A stretch of 64,000 nt of DNA from an uncultured Nocardioidaceae bacterium. Lineage in GTDB: Bacteria; Actinomycetota; Actinomycetes; Propionibacteriales; Nocardioidaceae. The notes under the pieces are model-generated. The model was given only the letters and a program-made list of their open reading frames with translations. It was not told where the DNA came from and did no database searches. The position numbers were made by a program, and so were the translations under genes. Position 1 is the first letter of the stretch. Each line of letters opens with the position of its first letter. The stretch spans positions 62,001 through 126,000 of the forward strand of contig CADCUI010000002.1 of the NCBI GenBank assembly GCA_902805845.1, read 5' to 3'. Positions 40,243 to 49,803 of this stretch are shown piece by piece.

Positions 40243-41781
40243 TCACTTCTTTCCGGCATGGACCAGGTCGTCGTGCGGGGCGCGGCTGTTGAGGGACAGC
40301 GCCATGGCGAGCAGCAGCGTCAGCAGGACCGACCCCGCGCCGATGATCACCAGGCCACTCCCGGGGTAGCCCTCGTAGGGCTCGGCGAACTCCTGCCAGA
40401 GCCCGTAGACCACCATGAAGCCGAGCAGCACCGGAGTGATGAACTTCAGCGAGATGGTCCACCAGGAGCCGACCTTGACGTACGACATCGAGTCGATGTG
40501 CTCGCGCTGCTCGTTCAGCGTCCGGGCGATCCAGGCCACCAGGAGCACCTCGGCGAGTCCGGCGACCACCAGCCCGTAGGCGTTCACGAAGTGGTCGACG
40601 GTGTCCAGGTAGAAGAGGCCGCCCTCGGTGACGTAGAGGAGGCTGATCACCCCGGCCATCCCGCAGACCCAGTTCACGGCGGCACGACGACTGAGGTCGA
40701 ACTTCTCCCTGATCGCGGCGATGACGGCCTCGAGGATCGACACCATCGAGGTGATTCCCGCGAAGAACAGGGTGGCGAAGAACAGCACACCGAAGACGGA
40801 GTTGAGGGCGGGGAGGGCGCTGATCACCTGCGGGAAGACCACGAACGCGAGCACCACGCCGCTCTCGACGACCTCGGTGACCGGGACTCCCGACACCCCG
40901 GCCAGGAAGCCGAGCGCCGCGAAGACACCGATCGCTGCGAGGAACTCGAAGCTGGCGTTCGACAGCCCCACGATCAACCCACTGTTGGAGAGGTCGGTGC
41001 GGCTCGGGAGATAGCTGGAGTAGGCGATCATGATCGAGAACGCGATGCTCAGCGAGAAGAAGACCTGACCGTAGGCGGCGACCCAGACCGCTGCGTCACC
41101 GAGCGCCGAGAAGTCGGGGGTGAACAGCACGTCGAGCCCGTTCGCCGCGCCGTCGAGCGTGACCGCGCGGAGGACGATGACCAGCAGCATCACGATCAGT
41201 GCCGGCATCAGGATCCGCGAGGCCATCTCGATGCCCTTGCTGACCCCTCGCTGGAGCAGGAAGTACACCATCGCCCAGGCGATCAGCGTGGGCACCAGCA
41301 CCTTCCACTGCAGCCCGCCGAGCTCCCAGAAACCCTCCGGCGCGGCGCCGGACGAGGTGGCGAGGTACTCACCGATGAAGAACGCTCCGGTGTCCTCGCC
41401 CCACTGCTCGCCGAGCGAGTACCAGATGAAGCTCAGGCACCATCCCAGGATCACGACGTAGTACGTCGCGATCATGAACGAGATGCCGGCCATCCACCAG
41501 CCGAGTCCCTCCCAGCGCCGGGACACGAAGTGGAACGTCGCTGGTGCGCCCTGCCGGTAGCGGTGCCCGAGGCTGTACTCGAGGATGAGGATCGGCAACC
41601 CTGCGGTGGCCAGAGCCACGAAGTAGGGGATGAGGAAGGCACCCCCGCCGTTCTCGTAGACCACGTAGGGATAGCGCCAGATGTTGCCGAGCCCGATCGC
41701 GGACCCCATCGCCGCGAGAATGAAGCCCAGCTTGGTGCCCCACTGGTCGCGGGTCTGCTCGTCGTTCACCGAACTGCTCAT
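40243..41781 (-). CDS. metP: NSS-family sodium-dependent transporter MetP
   Basis: A 512-residue neurotransmitter:sodium symporter with 12 membrane segments. TM1 has the sodium/substrate site GSAIGLGNIWRYPYVVYENGGG, and TM6 has YGQVFFSLSIAFSIMIAYSSY. With the partner peptide MetS it is expected to import methionine and alanine. The ATG at 41781 has GGAGG upstream. It takes the interval where mycobacteria carry murA after the adenosyltransferase gene. Confidence 0.92.
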   Translation of the reverse strand: MSSSVNDEQTRDQWGTKLGFILAAMGSAIGLGNIWRYPYVVYENGGGAFLIPYFVALATAGLPILILEYSLGHRYRQGAPATFHFVSRRWEGLGWWMAGISFMIATYYVVILGWCLSFIWYSLGEQWGEDTGAFFIGEYLATSSGAAPEGFWELGGLQWKVLVPTLIAWAMVYFLLQRGVSKGIEMASRILMPALIVMLLVIVLRAVTLDGAANGLDVLFTPDFSALGDAAVWVAAYGQVFFSLSIAFSIMIAYSSYLPSRTDLSNSGLIVGLSNASFEFLAAIGVFAALGFLAGVSGVPVTEVVESGVVLAFVVFPQVISALPALNSVFGVLFFATLFFAGITSMVSILEAVIAAIREKFDLSRRAAVNWVCGMAGVISLLYVTEGGLFYLDTVDHFVNAYGLVVAGLAEVLLVAWIARTLNEQREHIDSMSYVKVGSWWTISLKFITPVLLGFMVVYGLWQEFAEPYEGYPGSGLVIIGAGSVLLTLLLAMALSLNSRAPHDDLVHAGKK

Positions 41782-41969
41782 CGTCCGACCTCCGGAGAAA
41801 GGGAGACATCGCGCGCTTGCTGGGACGCTAGCCGACATCGGGCGTCGGGAACCAGAGCAGAAACGAATCCACCGGACTCCCGTCAATCGCCCGTTCCGGC
41901 CCGGACGCGGGTCATAGTGGGGTCTCAGATCGGATCCCCGGGCCCGGAGCCCGGGTCGTCAGGGCGGGG

Positions 41970-42287
41970 ATGACAGTGGACGTCGTCAACGAGGGAACGG
42001 CGGTCATGCTCAGCGGTCACCTCGACGTCCGGTGCAGCGCCGACGTCCGGGAGACCCTCTACGGCTACATCGGGAGTCACCCGGACCGCGACGTCGTCGT
42101 GGACCTGACCGACGTCGAGTCCATCGACGCCACCACGCTGAGGATGTTCGCCGCGGCCGCCCTGCGCGTGGAGCGGACAGGCCGGCGGATCGTGCTGCGA
42201 GGCTGCTCTCCGTCGCTCCGGCGGGTCATCGCCTTCGGTGGCTGGCGCCGCTTCTTCGCCATGGAGCGCGGGGAGGACCACGGCTGA
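41970..42287 (+). CDS. STAS-domain protein (anti-sigma factor antagonist-like)
   Basis: A 105-residue stand-alone STAS domain. The strand-turn VVVDLTDVESIDATTLRMF corresponds to the SpoIIAA/RsbV phosphorylation loop, but the usual D-S-S-G reads D-A-T-T, so Thr would replace the phospho-Ser. It could antagonise an RsbW-like factor; the only such factor in the window is at 7.4-7.8 kb. ATG 41970. Confidence 0.85.
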   Translation: MTVDVVNEGTAVMLSGHLDVRCSADVRETLYGYIGSHPDRDVVVDLTDVESIDATTLRMFAAAALRVERTGRRIVLRGCSPSLRRVIAFGGWRRFFAMERGEDHG

Positions 42288-42372
42288 TCTTGCGTCCACC
42301 GCTGTGGCGGCCCCGGTGTTGAACCCCTCACAGACCGTTACCCGCCGGTCACTTCGCCCCTAGGGTTCGCCT

Positions 42373-44442
42373 ATGAGCGAACGGGCGGCCGCGTCACCTG
42401 CCTCGTCCGCGCGGCGCGACCAGCCCTGGGTGATGCGCACGTACGCCGGCCACAGCTCAGCCGCGGAGTCGAACGCGCTCTACCGACGCAACCTCGCCAA
42501 GGGACAGACCGGCCTGTCGGTCGCGTTCGACCTGCCGACCCAGACCGGCTACGACCCGGACTCGCCGCTGGCGCGGGGCGAGGTCGGCAAGGTGGGGGTC
42601 CCGATCTTCTCCCTCGGTGAGATGCGCCGGCTGCTCGACGGCATCCCGCTCACCGACATGAACACCTCGATGACCATCAACGCCACCGCCATGTGGCTGC
42701 TGGCGCTCTACCAGGTGGTGGCCGAGGAGCAGGCGGGCGTCGCGGCCGGCTCGCCGGACGAGCGGACAGAGGAGATGGAGCGGGTCCACAACCGGCTCGC
42801 CGGAACCACGCAGAACGACATCATCAAGGAGTACCTGTCCCGCGGGACCTATGTCTTCCCGCCCGAGCACTCCCTCCGGCTGACCACGGACACGATCGCC
42901 TACACGGTCAACCACATCCCTGGCTGGAACCCGATCAACATCTGCAGCTACCACCTCCAGGAGGCCGGTGCCACGCCGGTGCAGGAGCTCGCCTACGCGC
43001 TGTGCACGGCGATCGCGGTGCTGGACGCGGTGCGCAACTCGGGGCAGATCGACCCCACGGACCTGCCCAAGGTCGTCGGCAGGGTCTCCTTCTTCGTCAA
43101 CGCCGGTGTCAGGTTCATCGAGGAGACCTGCAAGGTGAGGGCCTTCGTCGCGCTGTGGGACGCGATCACCCACGAGCGCTACGGCGTCGAGGACGAGCGA
43201 ATGCGCCGCTTCCGCTACGGCGTGCAGGTGAACTCGCTGGGCCTGACCGAGGCGCAGCCGGAGAACAACGTGCAGCGGATCGTCCTCGAGATGCTGGGCG
43301 TGACCCTGTCCAAGAACGCCCGTGCCCGCGCCGTACAGCTGCCGGCCTGGAACGAGGCGCTCGGGCTGCCGCGGCCGTGGGACCAGCAGTGGTCGCTGCG
43401 GCTCCAGCAGGTGCTCGCCTTCGAGTCCGACCTCCTCGAGCACGAGGACATCTTCGACGGCTCACACGTCATTCAGGCGAGGGTCGACCAGCTGGTGACC
43501 GGTGCTCGCGAGGAGATCGACCGGGTGCTGGCCATGGGCGGGGCCGTGGCGGCGGTGGAGTCCGGCTACATGAAGCAGGCGCTCGTGTCCTCGCACGCGG
43601 CGCGGCGCGCTCGCATCGAGGCCGGCGAGGAGGTGGTCGTCGGCGTCAACCGCTTCGAGACCACCGAGCCGTCGCCGCTGACCGCCGACCTCGACGCCGC
43701 CGTCCAGGTGGCCGATCCCGAGGCCGAGCGTGCGGCCCTCGCGGCCCTGGCGGAGTGGCGTGCGGGGCGCGACCCCGACGAGGTGGACGCGGCGCTGCGC
43801 CGGCTCGCGGGGGATGCGAAGTCCGGAGCCAACCTCATGGAGGCCACCCTGGCCGCCGCTCGTGCCGGGGTGACGACCGGTGAGTGGGCCGGCACGCTCC
43901 GTGAGGTGTTCGGGGAGTACCGCGCCCCGACCGGTGTCTCCGGAGCCGTGGGCGTGGCCCCGTCGGTGCGTGGGGCCGGTGACCAGCTGACCGCCGTCCG
44001 TGAGCAGGTGCGGCGGACCGGCGAGGAGCTGGGTGGCCGGCTGCGCCTGCTCGTCGGGAAGCCGGGGCTCGACGGGCACTCCAACGGCGCCGAGCAGGTC
44101 GCGGTCCGGGCCCGCGACGCCGGGTTCGAGGTCATCTACCAGGGGATCCGGCTGACGCCGGAGCAGATCGTGGCCGCGGCCGTGGCCGAGGACGTGCACT
44201 GCGTCGGGCTCTCGATCCTCTCCGGGTCCCACATGGAGCTGGTGCCGGCCGTGCTGGACGGTCTGCGCGCCGAGGGGATGGCCGAGGTCCCGGTCGTGGT
44301 GGGCGGGATCATCCCGGCCTCCGACGCGGCGAGGCTCGAGAGCATGGGCGTGGCAGCCGTCTTCACCCCCAAGGACTTCGGCCTCAACGAGATCATGGCC
44401 GGCCTGGTGACGGCGATCCGCGTGGCGAACGGCCTCCCCTGA
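42373..44442 (+). CDS. meaA: B12-dependent acyl-CoA mutase, MeaA / ethylmalonyl-CoA mutase
   Basis: A 689-residue single-chain mutase. The TIM-barrel part opens with MRTYAGHSSAAESNALYRRN and FDLPTQTGYDPDSPLA, the sequence style of MeaA/ethylmalonyl-CoA mutase rather than classic methylmalonyl-CoA mutase. The C-terminal cobalamin domain (about 555-685) has DGHSNGAEQ with the Co-ligating His, then GLSILSGSHMEL and VVGGIIP. It would turn (2R)-ethylmalonyl-CoA into methylsuccinyl-CoA. Length matches MeaA (about 690). ATG 42373. ccr, epimerase and meaB lie 8-13 kb away and the adenosyltransferase 2 kb upstream. Confidence 0.9.
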   Translation: MSERAAASPASSARRDQPWVMRTYAGHSSAAESNALYRRNLAKGQTGLSVAFDLPTQTGYDPDSPLARGEVGKVGVPIFSLGEMRRLLDGIPLTDMNTSMTINATAMWLLALYQVVAEEQAGVAAGSPDERTEEMERVHNRLAGTTQNDIIKEYLSRGTYVFPPEHSLRLTTDTIAYTVNHIPGWNPINICSYHLQEAGATPVQELAYALCTAIAVLDAVRNSGQIDPTDLPKVVGRVSFFVNAGVRFIEETCKVRAFVALWDAITHERYGVEDERMRRFRYGVQVNSLGLTEAQPENNVQRIVLEMLGVTLSKNARARAVQLPAWNEALGLPRPWDQQWSLRLQQVLAFESDLLEHEDIFDGSHVIQARVDQLVTGAREEIDRVLAMGGAVAAVESGYMKQALVSSHAARRARIEAGEEVVVGVNRFETTEPSPLTADLDAAVQVADPEAERAALAALAEWRAGRDPDEVDAALRRLAGDAKSGANLMEATLAAARAGVTTGEWAGTLREVFGEYRAPTGVSGAVGVAPSVRGAGDQLTAVREQVRRTGEELGGRLRLLVGKPGLDGHSNGAEQVAVRARDAGFEVIYQGIRLTPEQIVAAAVAEDVHCVGLSILSGSHMELVPAVLDGLRAEGMAEVPVVVGGIIPASDAARLESMGVAAVFTPKDFGLNEIMAGLVTAIRVANGLP

Positions 44443-44466
44443 TCCCCGTCGGAGCAGCTCTCGCTC

Positions 44467-44490
44467 ACCCGCCCAGCATGCAGGGCGGGT
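44467..44490. terminator. hairpin between convergent meaA and nucS
   Basis: A perfect 8-bp stem (ACCCGCCC with GGGCGGGT) with loop AGCATGCA. The right arm is the start of a 22-bp repeat unit, so the repeat itself supplies half of the hairpin. Confidence 0.55.
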
Positions 44491-44516
44491 CGACCGGACA
44501 TGAGGGGCGGCTCGGC
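44477..44516. repeat. 22-bp repeat array E, about 1.8 copies
   Basis: Units start at 44477 and 44499. The core is GGGCGGGTCGACCGGACATG on the plus strand. It lies between the stops of convergent meaA and nucS, nine bases from the nucS stop. Confidence 0.85.
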
Positions 44517-44524
44517 AGAGGGTG

Positions 44525-45199
44525 TCAGAAGAGGCGGGCGGTCGGGTCGTCGAGCCCCCGCAGTGCGTCGTAGTCGACCACCGCGCAGGTGATGCCCCGG
44601 TCGCCGGCGAGCACCCGGGCCTGCGGCCTGATCTCCTGGGCCGCGAAGATGCCGCGCACCGGACGCAGCAGCGGGTCCCGGTTGAGCAGCTCGAGGTAAC
44701 GGGTGAGCTGCTCGACGCCGTCGATGTCCCCTCGGCGCTTGACCTCGACCGCCACCGAGCCGCCGTCGGACGCACGGCACATCAGGTCGACCGGCCCGAT
44801 CGCTGTCGGGTACTCCCGGCGTACCAGCGTGAGCCCGTCGGCCAGCGTCGCCGGGTGCTCGGCGAGCAGCTCCTGCAGGTGCTTCTCGACCCCGTCCTTC
44901 TGCAGCCCCGGGTCGACCCCGAGGTCATGCGTGGCGTCGCTGAGGACCTCCGCGATGACAAGCCGGAGCGTGTCGCCGTCCTTGCCCGTCACGGTCCACT
45001 CCCGCTGCCCGTCCTCGGTCACGGCCTCGCGCAGCCGGCACGGCGGTGACATCCAGTTGAGCGGCTTGTAGGAGCCACCGTCGGCGTGGACGAGGACCGA
45101 CCCGTCGTTCTTCACCATGAGCAGCCTGGTCGCCATGGGCAGGTGCGCGGTCAGCCTGCCTGCGTAGTCGACCTGGCAACGAGCGATGACGAGGCGCAC
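44525..45199 (-). CDS. nucS: mismatch-specific endonuclease NucS/EndoMS
   Basis: A 224-residue nuclease that carries out non-canonical mismatch repair in actinobacteria lacking MutS/MutL. The N-terminal dimer domain starts [20 protein letters not shown]. The C-terminal RecB-like nuclease shows GPVDLMCRA and [17 protein letters not shown] (the D...ExK site). The very end (TARLF) resembles a beta-clamp-binding tail. ATG 45199. It is divergent from the dehydrogenase gene, with 68 bases between starts. Confidence 0.96.
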   Translation of the reverse strand: MRLVIARCQVDYAGRLTAHLPMATRLLMVKNDGSVLVHADGGSYKPLNWMSPPCRLREAVTEDGQREWTVTGKDGDTLRLVIAEVLSDATHDLGVDPGLQKDGVEKHLQELLAEHPATLADGLTLVRREYPTAIGPVDLMCRASDGGSVAVEVKRRGDIDGVEQLTRYLELLNRDPLLRPVRGIFAAQEIRPQARVLAGDRGITCAVVDYDALRGLDDPTARLF

Positions 45200-45267
45200 G
45201 GGACGGCAATCTACCCGGCGTGAACTGGCTCACCGACGCCCTCCCGTCCCCGTGGCAGGATGCGCCC

Positions 45268-47049
45268 ATGCCCCGGACATTCAGTCGCATCGGCGTGGTC
45301 GGACTCGGCACGATGGGCGCCGGGATCGCCGAGACGATCGCCCGCAACGGGTACACCGTCGTGGGCGTCGAGGCCACCGAGGAGTCGCTCGAGCGTGGCC
45401 GCCAGCACGTCGCCCACTCCACCGGGCGGGCCGTCTCGCGCGGCAAGCTGACCGAGCAGGAGCAGGCCGACCTCCTCGAGCGCATCACGTTCACCAGCGA
45501 CGTCTCGGCCGTGGCGCAGTGCGACCTCGTCATCGAGGCGGTGGTCGAGCAGCTGGACGTCAAGAAGGGTGTCCTCCGGCAGGTCGACGAGCTCGTCGCG
45601 ACCGACGCGGTGATCGCGACGAACACCTCCTCGCTGTCGGTGACCGAGCTGTCCGCGGCCACCTCCCGGCCCGGCCGCGTGGTCGGGTTGCACTTCTTCA
45701 ACCCGGCGCCGGTGCAGAAGCTCGTCGAGGTGGTCCGGACGGTCGTCACCCAGGCCGACGTCCTCGAGGACATCGCCGCACTCGTCGAGTCGCTCGGAAA
45801 GATCCCGGTGGTGTGCGGTGACAAGGCAGGCTTCATCGCCAACACGCTGCTCTTCGGCTACCTCAACCACGCGGTGGCGATGTACGAGGGCAAGTACGCC
45901 ACGCGTGAGGACATCGACGCGGCCATGCGCCTCGGGTGCCGCTACCCGATGGGTCCACTGGCCCTGCTTGACCTCATCGGCCTGGACACGGCGTACGAGA
46001 TCCTGGAGACGATGTACCGCCAGGGGCGCGACCGGCTGCACGCGCCGCAACCGCTGCTCAAGCAGATGGTCATCGCCGGACTGCTGGGGCGCAAGACCGG
46101 GAAGGGCTTCTACACCTACGAGGCGCCCGACTCCCCGGTTGTCGTCGCCGACGACCGGACGCCCTCCGCCGACGACGAGCCCTCGCTCAAGCGTGCCATC
46201 GGGCGCGTCGGTGTCGTCGGCACCGGCACCATGGCGGCCGGGATCGTCGAGGTCTTCGCCACCGCCGGCTACGACGTGACGTACGTCGGTCGCAGCGACG
46301 ACAAGGTGACCGGTGTGCACTCCACCGTCGAGCGGTCGCTCGACAAGGCGATCCAGCGCGGGAAGCTCGACGAAGGCGCCAAGGCGGACGTGCTCGGCCG
46401 GCTCACCGGCACGACGCGCCTCGACGACCTCGACGACGTGGACATCGTCGTCGAGGCGATCGCCGAGGACCGCAAGCTCAAGACCGCGTTGTTCGAGAAC
46501 CTCGACGAGATCTGCAAGCCGGGGGCGATCCTGGCCACGGCCACCTCGAGCCTGCCGGTCATCTCCCTGGCTACAGCGACGTCTCGGCCGCAGGACGTCG
46601 TGGGCATGCACTTCTTCAACCCGGCCCCGGTCATGCGCCTCGTCGAGGTCGTCTCGACCGTCGCCACCGACGACGAGGTCTCCGAGACGGTGCGAGCACT
46701 GTGCGCCGAGGTCGGCAAGGTGGCCGTCTCGTGCGGGGACCGCGCCGGGTTCATCGTCAACGGACTGCTGTTCCCCTATCTCAACGACGCGGTCAAGATG
46801 CTCGAGGCCCACTACGCGACCGCCGACGACATCGACACCGCGATGAAGCAGGGGTGCGCGTTGCCGATGGGGCCGTTCGAGCTCCTCGACGTGGTGGGCA
46901 ACGACGTCTCGCTCGCGATCCAGCGCGAGCTCTACGAGGAGTTCCGGGAGCCCGGGTTCGCGCCGGCACCGCTCCTCGAGCACCTCGTGACCGCGGGCTA
47001 CCTCGGCCGCAAGACCAAGCGCGGCTTCCGCGATCACTCAGCACGCTGA
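45268..47049 (+). CDS. fused double 3-hydroxybutyryl-CoA dehydrogenase
   Basis: A 593-residue protein made of two 3-hydroxyacyl-CoA dehydrogenases in tandem. Domain 1 (1-290) has GLGTMGAGIAE, NTSSLSV, the catalytic GLHFFNPAPVQKLVEVV His/Glu pair and KAGFIANTLLFGYL. Domain 2 (about 305-593) has GTGTMAAGIVE, ATSSLPV, GMHFFNPAPVMRLVEVV and RAGFIVNGLLFPYL. Both keep the Ser, His, Glu and Asn set, so both could be active, but the domain 2 NAD loop has Thr and Ala changes. It likely interconverts acetoacetyl-CoA and 3-hydroxybutyryl-CoA in the ethylmalonyl-CoA or butyrate route. ATG 45268. Confidence 0.92.
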   Translation: MPRTFSRIGVVGLGTMGAGIAETIARNGYTVVGVEATEESLERGRQHVAHSTGRAVSRGKLTEQEQADLLERITFTSDVSAVAQCDLVIEAVVEQLDVKKGVLRQVDELVATDAVIATNTSSLSVTELSAATSRPGRVVGLHFFNPAPVQKLVEVVRTVVTQADVLEDIAALVESLGKIPVVCGDKAGFIANTLLFGYLNHAVAMYEGKYATREDIDAAMRLGCRYPMGPLALLDLIGLDTAYEILETMYRQGRDRLHAPQPLLKQMVIAGLLGRKTGKGFYTYEAPDSPVVVADDRTPSADDEPSLKRAIGRVGVVGTGTMAAGIVEVFATAGYDVTYVGRSDDKVTGVHSTVERSLDKAIQRGKLDEGAKADVLGRLTGTTRLDDLDDVDIVVEAIAEDRKLKTALFENLDEICKPGAILATATSSLPVISLATATSRPQDVVGMHFFNPAPVMRLVEVVSTVATDDEVSETVRALCAEVGKVAVSCGDRAGFIVNGLLFPYLNDAVKMLEAHYATADDIDTAMKQGCALPMGPFELLDVVGNDVSLAIQRELYEEFREPGFAPAPLLEHLVTAGYLGRKTKRGFRDHSAR

Positions 47050-47188
47050 GAACGAGCCTTTACCAGCCCACAAAAATTCGCAGGGTTACGTCCGTCACAT
47101 CGGGGAACGAACCCCCCGGAACGGCGGACGACCGCCCTCCACCGTGCGCACCCGCGGTCTCCGCCTTCGACTTGGAGGTACCTGGCAC

Positions 47189-48676
47189 ATGGCTGTCGAA
47201 ACCGGACGTATCACGACTGACATTCCCGCCCGCATGGACAGGCTTCCCTGGGCCCGCTGGCACTGGCTGGTCGTCATCGGCCTCGGCACGGTGTGGATCC
47301 TCGACGGCATCGAGGTCACCATCGTCGGCTCGATGTCCGAGGCACTGAAGCCGGAGGGGACGGGGCTCGGGCTGTCGAGCGCGGACATCGGCTTCGCCGG
47401 TGCGGCGTACGTCGCCGGCGCCTGTGTGGGTGCCCTGTTCTTCGGACAGCTCACCGACCGGTTCGGCCGGAAGAAGCTGTTCCTCATCACCCTCGCGGTC
47501 TACACGGTCGCCACGGTGCTCACTGCTTTCTCGATGAACCCGACCTGGTACTTCGCGTGCCGCTTCCTCACCGGCACCGGGATCGGCGGCGAGTACGCAG
47601 CCATCAACTCCGCGATCGACGAGCTCATCCCGGCCAAGTACCGCGGTCGCGTCGACATCGCCATCAACGGCTCCTTCTGGGTGGGCGCCGCGATCGGTTC
47701 CCTGCTCACCATCCCGCTGCTCGACCCGCAGCTGGTCGACCCGGCGTGGGGCTGGCGGATCGCCTTCGGCCTCGGGGCGATCCTCGCGGTGGGCATCCTC
47801 ATCGTCCGCCGCAACGTGCCGGAGAGCCCTCGCTGGCTCTTCATCCACGGGCGCGAGGACGAGGGCGAGCGGATCGTCAAGGACATCGAGCACCTCGTCA
47901 CCGAGGACACCGGCAGGTCGCTCCACGGTGTCCACGACAAGATCACCATCCGTCAGCGCAAGACGATCCCGTTCACGCTGATCGCCAAGACGGTCTTCAC
48001 GCTGTACCCCAAGCGCACCATCCTGTGCTTCTGTCTCTTCGTCGGCCAGGCGTTCCTCTACAACGCGTTCTTCTTCACCTACGGAGACACGCTCACGACG
48101 TTCCTCGGGGTGACGCAGACCGGCTACTACGTCGCGGCGTTCGCGGCCAGCAACTTCCTCGGTGCGGTGCTGCTCAGCCACCTGTTCGACACCGTCGGCC
48201 GGGTGCAGATGATCGCCGGGACCTACATCGTGTCGGGACTGCTGCTGGCCGGGGCGGGCTACTTCCTCGGTGACTTCAGCGCCGTGACGCTCACGGTCAT
48301 GGGAGGTGTGATCTTCTTCTTCGCCTCGGCGGGCGCCAGTGCGGCCTACCTCACGGCGAGCGAGGTCTTCCCCATGGAGACCCGGGCGCTGTGCATCGCG
48401 TTCTTCTACGCGATCGGCACCGCGGTCGGCGGTATCTCCGGCCCGCTCCTGTTCGGCCGGCTCATCGAGAACGCGTCCGCCAGCGGGGACATCACCGGCA
48501 TCGCGATCGGCTACTACATCGGGGCCGCCCTGATGATCATCGGCGGTATTGCCGAGGTCGTCCTCGGAGTGCGCGCCGAGGGTCAGTCGCTGGAGTCGAT
48601 CGCCCAGCCGCTCACGGCCGAGGACCCGGCCCCGGGCGGGCCGGACGACCGCGACCGGACCCACCAGCCGGTGTGA
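47189..48676 (+). CDS. MFS transporter, sugar/organic-acid porter type
   Basis: A 495-residue 12-helix major facilitator. Signatures: GQLTDRFGRKKLFLIT between TM2 and TM3, RFLTGTGIGGEYAAINSAIDEL, VPESPRWLFIHGRE after TM6, and ASEVFPMETRALCIAFFYAIG late in the protein. This is the sugar-porter/aromatic-acid group; the substrate is unknown. The ATG follows GGAGG. It is followed closely by a small conserved protein. Confidence 0.9.
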   Translation: MAVETGRITTDIPARMDRLPWARWHWLVVIGLGTVWILDGIEVTIVGSMSEALKPEGTGLGLSSADIGFAGAAYVAGACVGALFFGQLTDRFGRKKLFLITLAVYTVATVLTAFSMNPTWYFACRFLTGTGIGGEYAAINSAIDELIPAKYRGRVDIAINGSFWVGAAIGSLLTIPLLDPQLVDPAWGWRIAFGLGAILAVGILIVRRNVPESPRWLFIHGREDEGERIVKDIEHLVTEDTGRSLHGVHDKITIRQRKTIPFTLIAKTVFTLYPKRTILCFCLFVGQAFLYNAFFFTYGDTLTTFLGVTQTGYYVAAFAASNFLGAVLLSHLFDTVGRVQMIAGTYIVSGLLLAGAGYFLGDFSAVTLTVMGGVIFFFASAGASAAYLTASEVFPMETRALCIAFFYAIGTAVGGISGPLLFGRLIENASASGDITGIAIGYYIGAALMIIGGIAEVVLGVRAEGQSLESIAQPLTAEDPAPGGPDDRDRTHQPV

Positions 48677-48701
48677 CCGGCTGAGAGGAGGATGACTCGC
48701 C

Positions 48702-48938
48702 ATGCCGATGCCGCCACCCAAGCCCTCCACCGAGGGGCCCCGGGACCGTCACGTCTTCCACGAGATGGGCGTGATCGTCCGAGCCCTCGAGGCCAACGGC
48801 CCCCTCACGCGTGACCGGCTCGCCGAGGTCACCGGGGGTTCCTACTGGGAGCACCAGAGGTTCGACTACGCCCTCAGCCTCGCGCTCGCCGACGGTCTCG
48901 CCTACGTCACGGACGAGGGGACACTGGCCACCCCGTGA
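48702..48938 (+). CDS. small protein with winged-helix-like fold
   Basis: A 78-residue protein (HEMGVIVRALEANGPLTRDRLAEVTGG, then ALSLALADGLAYVTDEGTL) that looks like a compact winged helix: three helices and a beta wing. The family is not one I can name. It starts 26 bases after the MFS gene, preceded by GAGAGGAGG, so the two are probably one transcript; it might regulate the transporter. Confidence 0.65.
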   Translation: MPMPPPKPSTEGPRDRHVFHEMGVIVRALEANGPLTRDRLAEVTGGSYWEHQRFDYALSLALADGLAYVTDEGTLATP

Positions 48939-49012
48939 GCTGACGGCGGCCAGTCCCACGGCGGCGGGTGCGGCGTCCAGGCGCGGCGTACGGGCGGGGC
49001 AGAATGCCTGTC

Positions 49013-49792
49013 ATGGTGAAGATCCGTGGCAGCTCGGTCCTGCCCGCCCGCCGCGAGCCGGTCACGCTGCACACCGCCGACGGCCTCGACCTCGTCGCCG
49101 AGCTCGCCCTTCCCCCGGAGAACGACCCGGTGGCCACGCTCGTCTGCCTGCACCCGCTCCCCACCCACGGCGGGATGATGGACAGCCAGGTGTTCCGCAA
49201 GGCGGCCCACCGGCTGCCCGCCCTCGCCGACATCGCGGTGCTCCGCTTCAACACCCGCGGCACGTCCAGCGTCCACGGGACGAGCGAGGGAGAGTTCGAC
49301 CAGGGGGTGGGGGAGCAGCACGACGTGGCGGCGGCGATCGAGTACGCCGAGTTCCACGACCTGCCGTCGATCTGGCTGGTCGGCTGGTCCTTCGGCACCG
49401 ACCTCACCCTCATGCACGGCCACGACCCCGCGGTGGCGGGCGCGATCCTGCTGAGTCCACCGCTGCGGTTCACCCAGCCGGAGCACCTGGCGGTGTGGGC
49501 GGACGGCGGCAAGCCGCTGAAGGTCGTGGTGCCCGAGCACGACGACTATCTCCGGCCGGCCGAGGCCCGCGAGCGGTTCGCCGCGGTGCCGCACGCCGAG
49601 GTGGTCGCCGTCGAGGGGGCCAAGCACCTGTGGGTGGGCGACGCCGAGCGGGTGCTCGACGAGATCGTCGGCGCGATCAACCCGGCCGTGCCGCTGCCGC
49701 TCCCGACCGAGTGGGACGGCCCCATGGAGGTCGCCGACACCAGTGCCTACGCGGACCGGACCACGGCGGTCTTCCGGGAGACGCCGATGTAG
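49013..49792 (+). CDS. alpha/beta hydrolase
   Basis: A 259-residue hydrolase of the YdeN/KANL3-like cytosolic group. Nucleophile elbow GWSFGTD, acid in VVVPEHDDYL and His in GAKHLWVGD form the triad; the oxyanion loop is LHPLPTHGG. The substrate is unknown. ATG 49013 is used; an in-frame ATG three codons upstream (49004) is possible. Confidence 0.85.
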   Translation: MVKIRGSSVLPARREPVTLHTADGLDLVAELALPPENDPVATLVCLHPLPTHGGMMDSQVFRKAAHRLPALADIAVLRFNTRGTSSVHGTSEGEFDQGVGEQHDVAAAIEYAEFHDLPSIWLVGWSFGTDLTLMHGHDPAVAGAILLSPPLRFTQPEHLAVWADGGKPLKVVVPEHDDYLRPAEARERFAAVPHAEVVAVEGAKHLWVGDAERVLDEIVGAINPAVPLPLPTEWDGPMEVADTSAYADRTTAVFRETPM

Positions 49793-49803
49793 CCGAGTCG
49801 GCG

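Noticed and set aside
42373-44442. Classic methylmalonyl-CoA mutase
   Set aside because: It is a single chain of 689 residues with the MeaA-type opening and lies with ccr and meaB; a two-subunit Mcm would be longer or paired.
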